From Amaurobius ferox (taxonomy: Eukaryota > Arthropoda > Arachnida > Araneae > Amaurobiidae), in NCBI GenBank assembly GCA_951213105.1, contig OX578142.1:119631354-119695353 (forward strand): a stretch of DNA of 64,000 bases, written 5' to 3'. Of this stretch, positions 33,759-46,429 are shown piece by piece (the first letter of the stretch is position 1; each line of letters opens with the position of its first letter). A program made the translations under genes and the position numbers. A model generated the notes under the pieces. The model ran no database searches. It worked only from the letters and a program-made list of their open reading frames with translations, and was not told where the DNA came from.

Positions 33759-35065
33759 GTAAAAGTAGAAATTTTATAAAATATCAAACAAAAACAAGTA
33801 ACGGCTCCTGTAGAAATAAAGTTAAATATGAAAATAATTAACAAACAGAGGAAAATTTAGCTATGGTAGTTAAAATTTAATTTTTATATGGCCCTTCCAA
33901 CTAAAAAAATGTCATTTAGTAAAATTGTCTTTGCGCTTGAATAGAGTGTAAAGGATTTACCCTGTTTCTTTTGATGAAAAATTCGCTGAGATATCTATAC
34001 TTAAAATATTTGATTTATTCCATTTTACCTGAACTGAAAGTGTAAATAGTTAACTTTTTCTAAAAGGATATGTGTGTAGGGGGGGGGGGACGAATCTACA
34101 TTATTAAAGCAGGAAAACGAAAATGTTGTCTTTCTAGAGATTATAAAAGTCCGATTTGATTCTTAGATAGATAATTCACATTTTATTAGTTACATTTTAT
34201 TTATCGTAAACATTAAAAACTTATATCACAATCATATTTTATTCGTTTTTCCACATTGTACCCTTTAATTTTGAATAATTTATGTATTGCTGGGCCCTTG
34301 TAATTAAACAAAAAATACCAATAATTGAAATAACTCAGCGAATTTTTCGTCAAAAGGTACCAAATAAATAATTTAGCCCTATAAAAAAATTAAATTTTGC
34401 ATTTTTATTAAATTATCAGTTTCGGGTTGTGGGGAGATCGTTATAGATAAATTCTCCTCTATTTTCTGATTACTTTTTATATGTCACTTTATTTCTATGA
34501 CCTACCGTTGATTATATGTTCCTTTCGGATACCCTTTGTGAAGCACTCTGTTAGTCAACGCATTGTTTCAGAAAATTTGCTGAGATAAAATAAACCTAAT
34601 TAGGAACATCTCGCCTCTCATGCCTGCCTTTCAGAAAATTCGGGAATCAATCTTTTTACTTGTAGTTTCTGAAATACAACGGAATGAAAGCAGCCAGACT
34701 TGTAATCGCGTGTAAAAGATGTCTGGCAGAGATCTTAATATATTGTTGCATTGTTTGTGCATTTTAATTGCATAACAAATCTTGCCTGGTGCTCAGAGGG
34801 TACATTAATAAGTAAAAACTTGTTCCACAACAACATCATGTTTGAAAGGTATTATTATATTGCGCAAACATCATCAAGTAAAGTTTGTTCCCTAATTAAT
34901 TAAAATAAATGGAAATTAATTTATATACAAAGTATTATTATGAGGCTAGTACTACTTTTGACTTTAGTCTTATTTTCAATATATATTAATATATAATAAG
35001 AAAGGCGATCAGATTGTTTTTCTTTTAAGGATCAAGGACTCCGTACTTTGATCTCTAACGCTCGC
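33759..35065. other. AT-rich spacer
   Basis: It contains a run of ten G (about 34080-34089) and no supported gene. Short words such as TTCAGAAAAT recur (34568, 34632) without a clear array. Confidence 0.5.
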
Positions 35066-35640
35066 CAACCTCTGAAACTCGCTTTGTGATGGCTCTAGAA
35101 CTCGATTCGCGAGCTCTTTCGAGCTGCCTACTACGCAGGCGTAACACGCTCATTAGGAATCCGCCTCTTGTTCGATGGCGCTTACTAACCACGAGCTCTT
35201 TCAAACCAGCCTGCGCACACGACCGCCCTCATGCGTCCATCTCGCCAACTCGATGCTCAGATCCCTGTGGATGTCTCCCCCTCTGGGTTCCGGTCCAAAT
35301 TGGGTGGCAGTTCCCGGCCGTCCAAACAGATACCTTATAACTTTCTAGTAGGTTGGATGGTCTGGATCGAAGAAGTTTGCCCCCGCTCACTAGTCGCCGG
35401 AGCTCGCTTCACGAACTCTTTTGTAGCATCTAAGCAGCTGTAGCATATCTATTGGAGCTTTTCCCCTTGTTCGTTCCAAACCTCGGAACTCGCTTTGAGA
35501 TTTCTTTAATCTTGCCAGCGTAGCGGGAGTGACAACACGCCCAACCCTCATGTCTCTTGCTCACTGACGCCTGCCAACCCCTGAGCTCAAGGCACAGATC
35601 CCTTACCGCCAGAGCAGTGTACTAACGCTGTAGTAGAGTT
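35066..35640 (+). repeat. GC-rich block: diverged duplication around a SINE body
   Basis: Two related segments flank the SINE piece at 35256-35367. The first (35066-35262) runs AACCTCTGAAACTCGCTTTG, CCCTCATG, CTCGCCAACTC, GCTCAGATCCCT. The second (35478-35611) repeats the same landmarks: AACCTCGGAACTCGCTTTGA, CCCTCATG, CTGCCAACCCCTGAGCTC, CACAGATCCCTT. They may be upstream SINE body or a small repeat that carried it. No coding frame is supported. Confidence 0.5.
35256..35367 (+). mobile_element. Fragment of the 5S-headed SINE (3' half)
   Basis: CCCTGTGGATG, CCCTCTGGGTTCCGGTCCAA, GTTCCCGGCCGTCCAAAC and GGTTGGATGGTCTGG match, in order, the minus strand of the copy at 26855-27155. The (CAA)n tail is missing, and no target duplication was found. 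Confidence 0.75.
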
Positions 35641-36245
35641 TCGAATTAAATATATATTCTTTTAACGCTTTCAGTTTTTTAATAACTCAGTTCTTGGCCA
35701 TCTTTGAGACGTTTTTGACAGTAACCAATGACAGAGAAATTGGAAATCAACTTTGCAACCAAATTTTCGCCCAGACTGATGAAAAAAAATTTCACTTTAA
35801 AATAGCATAAAAATAAAACAACTTGAACTAAATAAAAATTAAAAAAATGGCTCCGTCTTGCAAAAATTCAACTATGTAGATTCACTTACACAACTTAGAA
35901 AGCAGTCATATGTCTGTTAGGCGACTACAACTGTTTTAAGGACGTTATAAACCCCTTGCTTATTAAAATTCGTGGTCTTGTTATTGTTAGTCTGTTCAGG
36001 ACGCGATCTCAGTGATCAAATATTTTTCTCTGGCTTTGACATTCATTATCTCTAAAACTGAAGTCGAAATCGAAAAAAATCGTTAATTTTACCATATTCC
36101 CCGAACATTTTACCAACATTTACCCCCACAAATGTACCAAATGTCATATTCTAGTGTGTTATAAATTTTTGCAGTACGAGATAGAGAAACACAAGGAACG
36201 TGAAATTTGTCAAATCGCGGCGGCGGCAGATTCAGCTACTTTTTA
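35641..36245. other. Spacer
   Basis: No gene or repeat family recognised; sequence is moderately AT-rich. Confidence 0.45.
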
Positions 36246-36669
36246 CCAGTTTATAACATAGTTGAAAAGTGTTTATGACTTTGTTCATTCTGTCTGTCAG
36301 TCTGTCCGTTGATAACTGCCGTAAAAATGACTTTATCAAAATGAAATGTCAGTATGTTATTGAGACGGTCTGTGGGACACATGGGAATGTAAATAAATAA
36401 TATTCCCCAATTAGTTTTGGATTACTCCGGGTTGGAGCCCTATGGGACCTAACTTTTCAAACATTTTTTAAACAAAGTTAAAATTCACAAATTGCTTCGA
36501 AAATTATAGGAAATATTCAAATTATCCCATAAAATATATTAAAAAAATTTCGGCAAAATATATTTGGCAGTTTTTTAAATAAAAATTAAAGTAATAATTT
36601 AAAGTTGATTTTTTAGACGAAGTTTTAAGTTTTCAAATAAAATAAATTATTATAATTCTGTGATAAATA
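36246..36669 (+). repeat. Rep-A left part, abutting an inverted copy
   Basis: The left hairpin is eroded (TTATAACATAGTTGAAAAGTG), but the (GTCT)n tract, GATAACTGCCGTAAAAATGA and the CAGACGGTCTGTGGGA-like block are clear. The copy runs to about 36600, jumps to the GAAGTTTTAAGTTTTCAAAT zone and ends at 36669, where a reverse-strand copy begins. Confidence 0.85.
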
Positions 36670-37343
36670 ACAATAAAGATCATTCATGCATAAAGCATTT
36701 ATTATGAAACACTTTTCAACAGTAATGCAATTTTATTTAAACATCTCTAAAATGCGATACATTCAACGGTAATATTTTTAAAATTATCACAATACTACAA
36801 TAATTTATTATATTTGAAAACTTAAAACTTCATCGAAAAAAACGAACTTCTTTCAAATATAAATCGCCTCGCTCTCTGTGAAAAAGCAGTAAATATTTCA
36901 TTTATACACTTTTTCCATTCACTTCATTCATCACAATACTACAATAATTTATTTTTCTTAAAAACTTCAAACCATGGAGGTAAAAGTAATTTAACTCTAT
37001 GCTTAAAACTTCATCGAAAATGTCTGCTATAAAATCGTCTGCGTCTCTATGTAAAGTCAATTAATGTTTCATTCATACCAGCTATATTGCAGTCTCCAGA
37101 GCTAAATAATTTTGCATTAAAGAAATTCAGCAATTCTCACACAGTTCATCTTACAGCTTCATGAGTTTACATTCTCAATAAATGAAAATTAAGCTTCCTT
37201 GTAGAAATAATTAAAGTTTGATGGTCATTTAAACTCAAATATATTTCAATTGCGTTGTTTCAGAATACAAATGCACAGAAATTAAGCAAAAATAAAGCAG
37301 TTTTAGGCCGGATACAACACTAAATATAAATTAAAAAGCACTT
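36670..37343 (-). repeat. Rep-A partial copy 1 of the reverse-strand array
   Basis: It starts at the right-end hairpin (AACAATAAAGATCATTCATG, 36670) and runs through the middle of the element, stopping at ...TTAAAAAGCACTTTAA. The next copy starts directly at 37344, head to tail. Confidence 0.85.
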
Positions 37344-38052
37344 TAACAAGAAAGATCAATCATGCATAAAGCATTGATTATGAAACACATTCCAACTCTC
37401 ATTTTATTTAAACATCTCTAAAATGCGATACATTCAGAGGTAATATTTTTAAAATTATCACAATACGGCAATAATTAATTATATTTGAAAATTTAAAACT
37501 TCATCGAAAAAAAACGAACACCATGTGGGAGGCATCCACAGGGACCGTACTCTCCTTCTCCCCTGGCTCTCTGTGTAAAAGCAGTAAATAATTCATTCAT
37601 ATACTCTTATTTCATTCATCACAGTACTACAATAATTTATTCTACATAAAATCTTAAAACCATGGAGGGAAAAGTACTTTAACTCTATGCATAAAACTTC
37701 ATCGGAGTAGTCTGCCATTAAATCGTTTGCTTCTCTATGTAAAATCAATGCTTGTTTCATTCATATCATCTATATTGCAGACTCCTAAGCAAAATAATTT
37801 TGCGTTCAAGAAATTCAGCAATTCTTATACAACTCATCCTAATCTGTTTATATTCTCCATAAGTGAAAATTAGGTTTCGTTGTAGAAATAATCAAAGTTT
37901 GATGATCATTTAAACTTAAATATATTGTAATTGTGTTGTTTCAGATACAGATGCACAGGAATTAAGCAAAAACGATGCGGTTTTAGGACGGATAAACACT
38001 AAATTGTAATTAAAATGAAATTTAAAAATCACAATTTTGACAGAAGATGGAT
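37344..38052 (-). repeat. Rep-A partial copy 2, with a SINE scrap inside
   Basis: It starts AACAAGAAAGATCAATCATG at 37344. At 37523-37562 the expected Rep-A sequence is replaced by GTGGGAGGCATCCACAGGGA plus CCGTACTCTCC, a piece of the 5S-headed SINE in minus orientation. Rep-A then continues to about 38052. Confidence 0.8.
37523..37562 (-). mobile_element. 40-bp scrap of the 5S-headed SINE
   Basis: It matches the plus-strand sequence at about 26951-26990 (GGGGGGCATCCACAGGGACC). It is too short for ends or target duplication to be judged, and about 20 bp of Rep-A are missing at the site. Confidence 0.65.
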
Positions 38053-38171
38053 GGCATTGATCATTTAAACTGAAATATATTGCAATTGCGCTGTTTCAGA
38101 ATACTGATGCACAGAAATTAAGCAAAAATAAAGCGGTTTTAGGACAGATAGGACACTAAATATGAATTAAA
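38053..38171 (-). repeat. Rep-A sliver, copy 3 of the array
   Basis: About 120 bp spanning ...GATGCACAGAAATTAAGCAA and GCGGTTTTAGGAC, again ended by a fresh AACAAGAAAG start at 38172. This repeats the junction type seen at 37344. Confidence 0.8.
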
Positions 38172-39480
38172 AACAAGAAAGATCAATCATGCTTAAAGCA
38201 TTGATAATGAAACACTTTCCAACTTCAATGCAATTTTATTTAAATATCTCTAAAATGCAATATATTCCTCGGTAATATTTTAAAACTTATCACAATACTA
38301 CATTAATTTCTAATATTTGAAACCTTCATCGAAAAAAATTAACTTCATTCAAATGACGGCATTGAAATATAAATTGCCTGGTTTAAACATCTCTAAAATG
38401 CGATACATTCCTGGGAAATATTTTTTAAATTATCATAATACTACAATAATTTATTATATTTGAAAACTTCATCGAAAACAAATGAAATTTATTCAAATGA
38501 CGTCATCGAAATATAGCACGCCTGGCTCTCTCTATAAAAGCAACATTTCATTCATAAACATTTTCCCATTCATGTCATTCATCACAGTACTACAATAATT
38601 TATTTTATTTAAAAACTTAAGACCATAGAGCTACAAGTAATTAAACTCTATGCTTAAAACTTCAACGAAGAAAATCGTCCTTCTCTCTGCAAAATCAATG
38701 AATTTTTCATTCATATCAGCTATGCAGACTCCATGAGCTAAATAATTTTGCGTTAAAGAAGTGCAGCAATTTTAATACAACTTATTCTACATATTTTGCT
38801 GTTTACATTTTACATAAGTGAAAAATAGGTTTCGTTGAAGAAATAATCAAATTTGGATGATCATTTAAACTCAAATATATTGTCATTGCGTTGTTTCCGT
38901 ATGTAGATGCACAGAATTTAAGCAAAAATAAAGCGGTTTTAGGACGAATACAACACTCAATATGAATTAAAAAGAACTTTAAAAATCAAGATTTCGAGAA
39001 AAGATGGATGCCATATTTTAGTTTGAAGTGGGTACTGTGATCTTTTCATATCATGGTCACGTGATCGCTTCATATAAGAGGTGTAATTATTATTTTAATT
39101 TTTATTCAAAAAACTACTGAATATATTTTGCTGAAAATTTTTTTCATATATTTTACGGAATAATTTGAATATCTCCTAAAATTTTAGAAGCAATTTGTGA
39201 ATTTTAAATCCGCTTAAAAAATGTTTGAAAAATTAGGTCCCATAGGGTTCAATGTATTTCATTTTTTCAACCCGGGTTTAATCCAAAACTAATTGGGTGA
39301 TATTATTCATTTATATTCCCATAGGTCCTACAGACCGTCTAAATAACATACTAAGATATTTAAGTTTGATTAAGTCATTTTTACGGCAGTTATCGTGCTA
39401 ACAGACAGACAGACACAGACAGACAGACAGAATGAACAAAGTCATAAACATTTTCAACTATGTTGTAAAGTGTTAAAAAA
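38172..39480 (-). repeat. Full-length Rep-A copy 4 of the array
   Basis: A complete copy of about 1.31 kb, from AACAAGAAAGATCAATCATG to the left hairpin GTTGTAAAGTGTTAAAAAAC at about 39450-39480. TGACGTCA lies near 38499 and a CACGTGATC site near 39057, within a CATATCATGGTCACGTGATC context. Confidence 0.92.
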
Positions 39481-39611
39481 CTACCACCGCTGAATATATC
39501 GCATTTGAGAAATTTCAGACCAAACTTAATTGAATAAAATTGAATAAAATTGCATTTCAATTGGAAAGTGTTTCATAATCAATGCTTTATGCATGATTGA
39601 TCTTTCTTGTT
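39481..39611 (+). repeat. Rep-A right-end fragment
   Basis: A forward-strand tail (ACCGCTGAATATATCGCATT to ATTGATCTTTCTTGTT) lies directly after the reverse-strand array. It includes a duplicated AATTGAATAAA. Confidence 0.82.
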
Positions 39612-39646
39612 TAGTTTTGATGAAGTTATATCATTTATCTATCATT

Positions 39647-41933
39647 TTTTAACACTTTACAACAAAGTTGAAAAATGTTTATGACTTTGTTCTTTCTGTC
39701 TGTCTGTCTGTCTGTCCGTTAGCACGATAACTGCCGTAAAAATGACTTAATCAAAATGAAATTTTAGTATGCTGTTCAGACGGTCTGTAGGACCTATGGG
39801 AATATAAATGAATAATATCACCCAATTAGTTTTGGATTGAACCCAGCTTGAAAAAATGAAATACATTGAACCCTATGGGACCTAATTTTTCAAACATTTT
39901 TTAAGCGGATTTAAATTTCAAATTGCTTCGAAAATTTTAGGTAATATTCAAATTGTTCCATAAAATATATAAAAAAAAATTCAGCGAAATATATTCAGTA
40001 GTTTTTTAAATCAAAATTAAAATAATAATTACACATCTTATATGAAACGATCACGTGACCATGATATGAAACGATCACGTGACCCACTTCAAAATGATAT
40101 ATGGCATCCATCTTGTTTCAAAATCGTGATTTTTTAGGTTCTTTTTAATTCATATTGAGTGTTGTATCCGTTCTGAAACAACTTTATTTTTGCTTAAATT
40201 CTGTGCATCTACATACTGAAACAACGCAAATACAATATATTTGAGTTTAAATGATTATCCAAATTTGATTATTTCTACAACGAAGCCTATTTTTCACTTA
40301 TGTAAAATGTAAACAGCAAAATATGTAGAATGAGTTGTATTAGAATTGCTGTATTTCTTTAACACAAAATAATTTAGGCCATGGAGTCTGCATGGCTGAT
40401 ATGAATGAAATATTAATTGATTTTATAAAGAGAAGGACGATTTTTTTCGATGAAGTTTTAAGCATGGAGTTTAATTACTTGTAGCTCCATGGTCTTAATT
40501 TTCAAATAAAATAAATTATTATAGTATTGTGATGAATGAAATGAATGGGAGAAAGTTATGAATGAAATGCTGTTTTTATAGAGAGAACCAGACGTGTTAT
40601 TACTTTTCTTATACACATAATATATAAGGAAAATATTGTGATGGGGTCGAAAATTCGAATTCGAGTTTTCGACGGGAGAGCACGTTTCAAGCATCCCTGA
40701 TCACGAATCAAACATTTTTGAAGTGATGTCTGTGTGTGTGTGTGTGTGTGTGTGTATGGAAGTATGTGTGTGTGTGTGTGATAAAGTATGTGTATGTGTT
40801 TGTGTGTATCAGTGAGTCTGTGGAGACGATTACTGACGAACGAATGGACCGATTCGAACCAAATTTGGTACAAAAAACACAATCCATAAACACTGGAAGC
40901 CTATTGTTTTTATATGCAATCGAATATTCAGAACCCCCCTAAATTTTCGAATGAAATTTTGAAAAAATCGTCAAAAAATCAAAACCACTAATAAAGTTAC
41001 GCAAATAGACATTTCTTATGTAATTTTTCATTAAAAAACGATTGAGATAAACTTTAGAACGCTAACATGAACCGTTCTCGAGATATTGAACATTTTTCAA
41101 AGAAATATCAAACAGTCATATAAAATTAAAAAAAATATATTTCCTATTGAGAAACATGTTCACTTTTCATATGTAATACCATGCGATAAATTAGGTGACA
41201 TCATTCTCGTGGATCTAGCGCGTTCTATTCATGAAAAAAGATTCTTTAAGTAATAATTTTGTATTTGAACGCCAGTAGTCATTTATCTGCTGTAAGAATA
41301 ACTTATTTCTTCGTCCATAACGCTTGGCGAGATTTTGGCGACGAATTTGGCGGAATGTCACCAACTTGGCGACTTTTTGAAATGTTGCGAAATTAACGAA
41401 AATCTCGCCAAATGGATACAAATGACCCTAAATCAATGAAAATGAAGACCAATTGTCAAAAATTCAATATCTTGGAAAGAATATTAGTATCTAGTATAAG
41501 AAAAACCTATTTTTTTTTTACTGTAAAAGTAGTAAATTCATTACATTATATAAGGAAAGTCATGTGTTGCTCATATCATATTTTTTTTTCTATGACGTCA
41601 TTTAAATTAATTTCAGTTGTTTTCGATGAAGTTTTCAAATATAATAAATTATCGTAGTATTATGATAATTTTAAAAATATTACCGTGGAATGTATCGCAT
41701 TTTAGAGATATTTAAAACAGGCAATTTATATTTCAATGCCGTCATTTGAATGAAGTTCATTTTTTTCAATGAAGGTTTAAGTTTTCAAATATAATAAATT
41801 AATGTAGTATTGTGATAAGTTTTAAAATATTACCGAGGAATGTATTGCATTTTAGATTTCTTTAAATAAAATTGCATTGAAGTTGGAAATTGTTTCATAA
41901 TCAATGCTTTAAGCATGATTCATCTTTCTTGTT
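39647..41933 (+). repeat. Full-length Rep-A copy split by a Rep-C insertion
   Basis: The left hairpin starts at about 39647 and the right end CTTTCTTGTT closes at 41933. Without the Rep-C block (40601-41578) the copy is about 1.31 kb, the normal length. The break falls between GACGTGTTAT (40591-40600) and the TTTTTTCTATGACGTCA that starts near 41580. The uninterrupted form of this site, GGCGTGTTATTTTTTCTATG, can be seen in the copy near 62749-62768. Confidence 0.92.
40601..41578 (+). mobile_element. Rep-C, full-length reference copy (~978 bp)
   Basis: Its ends are defined by comparison with the uninterrupted Rep-A near 62755. It begins TACTTTTCTTATACACATAA, an eroded palindromic start, and continues with GTCGAAAATTCGAATTCGAG, GGGAGAGCACGTTTCAAGC, a (TG)n tract (40732-40780), an ATGGACCGATTCGAACC core and CGTTCTCGAGATATTGAAC. 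It closes with GCCAACTTGGCGA-like phrases and ATATAAGGAAAGTCATGTG. The insertion junctions lie in T runs, so a target duplication longer than TAT cannot be shown. No protein is encoded; a (TG)n-generated Val/Cys-rich frame is an artefact. Confidence 0.8.
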
Positions 41934-42927
41934 TGTTATATACTACATAACTTCATAATCTTATTCACAAGACTTTTAACAATAATTTTTGCTCATTTTT
42001 TCAAGTTAATTGATGACTTGCATCATGTAGATATAGTTAGTTTAGGACTTGGGTCATGAAACCGGTTGTTTTTCTATTCATTTTATCGTATGGCCCTAAA
42101 GTTCGTAGTTATATTTACTGAAGAGTATAAAAAATCTACAAAATTTATTAATTCGACAACGCTATTAATAGAGGTACGGGATTTCACAATAGATGTCAAA
42201 TGCAAGAAAAACTTATTTAAATGTTTAAAATTTTAATTATTACATTGAAAATGTTTATAATATGAAGTTAAAATTTTATTTAACTTTTGACTGAATATAT
42301 ACGAATTTTTAAAACTTTTGTCGAGTTCTCCAGGATTTTCGTTATTTATTCTCCCCGAATTCTAGACCTAGTTTCAATATATAACACAATAACAGTAACA
42401 TTATTAAGTATAACTATTATCGCCATTAAAACCTTTGACCATTGTGGTGTGGTTGATAACGTGGGAGGGAGGTGTTAAGCGTTAACGTAGGAGGGAGATG
42501 GCTCCCTTTTAGATCAGGATTCGTAACTGACTGGTATATATTTCAGCTTACGGTAAGTCATGTATGAATAGGATGTCTGTATCTGCGAAACTGAATCTCT
42601 TATTGGGTGGTTTTCTGGCTCGGGAAGCTGTCTCTTTCATGAAAGAAATCAGAAAACGGACTTTTCAATTACTGTAAAAGGAAATTTTTTTTTTCAGTTT
42701 ACTCCAATTATTTAGAAATCTCGTGAATTTTTTATCTTTACAGAATTTTTGAACTACTGTTATTACCATATCTAATCATTCTTATTAGGAATATAGGAAA
42801 ATAATAGAACATAGCTGTAACTCGTTCCATTTATTAACAACGCCAATACTTCTAGATAACGGTAGACTGTTATTCTATTGTACAACTCATAATTTCTTAG
42901 TTGTATAACAGAATAACAGTAAAAAAC
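41934..42927. other. AT-rich spacer
   Basis: A short duplication TAACGTGGGAGGGAGG / TAACGTAGGAGGGAGA lies at about 42457 and 42484. No gene was recognised. Confidence 0.5.
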
Positions 42928-44334
42928 ACTACGTGACAGTGAAAATGAGTTACCAAGAAGGAAAGGGCAGAAAGTGATGAAAATCAGCAAAGAGAGAGAG
43001 ACAGCAATGAACAATAAGTGATGTTTATTGCAAAATGATACACCTATACACTGAGCGATAACACCGTCTGAGCAGTAGGTTGTAGGACCACCACGGGCGA
43101 CGATACAGGCAGCAGCACGTCTATGTACAGGGTCAATGAGCGTGCGGATAGTGTCCTGAAGGATGGCTGCCCATTCCATGTCAACCATTTGCCAAAGTTA
43201 GTATTCTAAAACGTGGCGGTGGTACAGCACGCAAGCGACGCCCAATCACGTCCAAGACGTGTTCGATTGGTGAGAGATCAGGGGAGACTGGTGGCCAGGG
43301 AAGCACCTAGGTACCTTGCAGTGCATGTTGGCTGATGCGTGCCGTGTGTGGTCGGGCATTACCCTGCTGGTAAATGGCATTGGGCACCTCATGGAGGAAG
43401 GGTAGTGTCACCGGCCGCAGTACGTCGTCCACTTATCGTTGGGTAGTCATAGTGCCATTAATACGGACCAGAGGTCACCTGCTTATGTAGGCGATGGCGC
43501 CCCAAACCATGATGCAGCGTTGTCGCGCGGTGTAGCGTTCCACCGATGCGGCCGGATTGGGTCTGTCACCACTTCGGCGCCAGACTCGTACACGGCGGCT
43601 GTCATTGCTAAACCAGAAACGTGATTCGTCTGAGAACACGACCCTGTGTCATTCCTCCGTCCACGTGGCTCTACTCAGACACCATTGCAAACAGAGGCGT
43701 CTGTGCTGTTGGGTGAATGGCATTCTTCTTAATGGACGCCATGAGTGCAGGTCTCCGGCAACCAATCGGCGGATTATGATCCTGGTCGATATAGGAGCAT
43801 CAAGGGTGTCCTGCACATGCTGCAAAAGGACTACAGAAGTGGCCTGCGGGGCCGCCGACGGATGCGTCAGTCCACGCGTACTAACGTCGCTCTGGCCGCA
43901 CCGGCACCCTTCAAACGTGACACATTCCCTTGTTCCAACCATCTTCGCCACAGTCGGTGCACCGTGGGTGAGTGTAGGTGGCTGTCCGCTGAGATTTGAC
44001 GTATGGACCAACCTGCCCTTTTAAGTCCGATCACCATACTCCTCGTTAAATTGTCTGTCTGCTGGAACTGCCTCTGTTGGCGGCGGCCTGAAATTCTCTT
44101 CTAATACACGTTTCCTCTGAGACAAAAAAGAATTGCAAAATGATTTCCCTGGCAGACAGAGCAGCGCGACTATTACTGATTCTGCAGGTTCCTTCCCTGA
44201 TATCTCACTCAATGTGCGCGGGACAGCTGCGCATTTCGTATCATTTACATAACTCGGTGAGCTGCGTCTACCCTGTAATTTACATATTTTTCTGCCCACT
44301 CCTTCTTGGTGTTTCATTTTCACAGTCATGTAGT
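42928..44334 (-). mobile_element. Tc1-like transposon with ~46-bp terminal inverted repeats
   Basis: The left end (42928-42973) reads ACTACGTGACAGTGAAAATG and CCAAGAAGGA; the right end (44291-44334), on the complement, reads ACTACATGACTGTGAAAATG and CCAAGAAGGA. The ~1.4-kb length with one transposase gene is typical for Tc1/mariner. The TA target dinucleotides are not unambiguous because both flanks are A-rich. The internal gene is dead, so movement would need a transposase from another copy. Confidence 0.85.
43045..44060 (-). pseudogene. Tc1-like transposase, decayed, one catalytic Asp lost
   Basis: The N-terminal helix-turn-helix part is split between frames around 44032 (MVIGLKRAG) and 43990-43660. 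RRPLRRMPFTQQHRRLCLQW leads into the catalytic core with VVFSDESRF (first Asp). IMVWGAIAYIS and INGTMTTQR*VDDVLRPV follow, with a TAA in place of the Tyr. The second catalytic site reads QQGNARPHT, so Asp is replaced by Gly. SPDLSPIEHV keeps the third acid (Glu). A frame change near 43200 precedes MVDMEWAAILQDTIRTLIDP, HRRAAACIVARGGPTTYC. Spacing and order are those of DD34E Tc1-like enzymes. It cannot be active because of stops, shifts and the D-to-G change. The remaining open frames on the plus strand here are shadows. Confidence 0.9.
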
Positions 44335-46429
44335 TTATTTTAACTTTAGTTTTTTAATTTTTCAATCTAAACCGATTTAATGATTTAAACTGGAAGATTC
44401 ATAAAGATACTGTTAGATCATTTATAATTTTGCAATTCAAACAAAAATCAAGAACAAAATTCTACATTTTTAAGACGGTAGTGTTACGTTGTGTATATAA
44501 AAACGATAAATTTTTCGTAAAATTATTTCTGCGAAAAAAGGCATGCAGTATGAGATTCATACGCTTTTCTGCTATTAATAATTTAAAAAAAATATTTTCT
44601 CAGCGGTTATCTTAAAAAACCACTGTTATTTATTTTAATGTTGCGTATAGTGAAAAAAGCAACACGCAATGAATCGAAGAATACAAGCTTATTAATATTT
44701 GTTATTTATAATAAAAAGCACCCCTTTAAGATTGTGTATGATTCATGTTCGTAGTCCAGAATATATCTAAAATTCTTCCCCCCAAGTAAAAGCTAGAAAA
44801 ACTAGAAAAAATACACTTGATGTAATTAATTATCCATAAACTAATTTTCACCGCAATTACCTTTTGTTTCCAGAGCAGCAAGAAGTTCAGAGGAAGTGGT
44901 TATCTGCGAAGTTCTTGCACACATAAATTTTTTTTTTCTGAATTGTTATACAAATTTTTGGGTAAAAAAATAGTTTAATTTCTCTTTCGAAAACTTTTTT
45001 CAAAAAAGTAGAGAATAAAACTCACTGAAAAGTTAAACTCACAATGAGAATATCTTTGAAATGTTTCTCTCCAATTTAATTAAGGAATAAGAAGAATAAA
45101 AATTTTGTTTTTCTTTTTATTTCTTCGGGCACTCAACTAATGAGTCTTATTCTTTGTTGTAATGGGATGAGCGGACAAAGGAAAAATTATTCAAGGTGTT
45201 TGAAAGTGAATATTAAATTTAAATATGAAAATTTTAGAATTAAGCTTTTTAATTTACTTAAATTAAATTAAATAAAATAAATGCAGATGTTTCGTTAGTT
45301 TTCTTCAAATTATATAATGTTATAGAAATGCCTAATATGCTGCTCATAATTATTTTTTAATATCAAAGAATTTCTTCCAATCTTGAAACTGCAGATACTT
45401 TTCTATTATTTGTATTTAATTAATTGCGTCTTGCAAATAGCTGTTAATTTTGAAAATACGTTTAGCAAAATACACTATTAATCAAATGTTTAGTTCCACA
45501 AGTAGAGACTAACCCTCAAATAGATTTGCCGATCAACGCTTTGATTCGATCCCGAAAAAATCCCGATCTGCTGGACTTAAGTAACAAATAAAAAAATAAA
45601 TAAAAGTTACTTTTGTGTGTGTGTGTGTGCTCGCGCGCGCGCTATTCTACAAAGATCAGTATCTGAAGGTACTGGTCCATCAGGTCAAGTTAATTAAAAA
45701 TAAATATATTAAGAGTTACCGAATTTTTATACCCCCAAAACGGTTGTCTGTCCCAATGGAAACAAAAAAGTAGCACACCTAACAAAAAAAATTCATACAA
45801 GCAATCAAAATAATACAATGAAGTGATTTTACCCTATAACATATCTTTTCAAAAAACCAAAAAGTGCACTAGTCCTCTGATCATCTCTTCACCAACCTTA
45901 GACCTGCGCCCGTACTAGTATGCAACGCAAAAGTCCCTTCGCTATAATTTCAATAATTTGCTCAACGGTAGGTGGGGCTAAAATAATGGCTCGCGTCGTT
46001 GCTGGCATACACCTGTCAGAAAAATTCTGAAATTCTAGCTTTGAAGTGTTTTGTACTTCCTAGTAATCATTTATTTATTAATTTTCTAAGTAAATCATTT
46101 ATTTATTAATTCTATTCTTTTATTTCTCAAGAAAATATTAGAATATATGTAAAATTAATTCACGTAAATAAGAAAAAATTGCTATTTAAATTGTGGCTAC
46201 TTTTAGTGTTTAGACAACAAAAACTATATCAAAAACAGTATGCACAATGTGGCATTCAACACCCAACACGCATTATATAAAGAACCTTGCTGCTGTCATA
46301 GTGACATTTTGGACATTTTGTATTTCTTCGTGAATCTGTTCTCTCTGAGAGGCCATTTTATTTCCTGCTTTATAATTTCGAATATGTCAGCGATTCCTGC
46401 AAACAAGCGTGAGAGTTCGGCCGGGTAAA
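44335..46429. other. AT-rich spacer with (GT)n(CG)n microsatellite
   Basis: TTTTGTGTGTGTGTGTGTG followed directly by CTCGCGCGCGCGC lies at 45612-45642. No coding or repeat-family similarity was recognised in the rest. Confidence 0.5.

Noticed and set aside
40556..40942. Val/Cys- and His/Thr-rich frames around the (TG)n tract
   Set aside because: Translation of a dinucleotide microsatellite.
43557..44024. Long plus-strand frame (155 codons) and overlapping frames opposite the Tc1-like transposase
   Set aside because: They are complementary shadows of the minus-strand transposase; no similarity of their own and they cross its conserved motifs.
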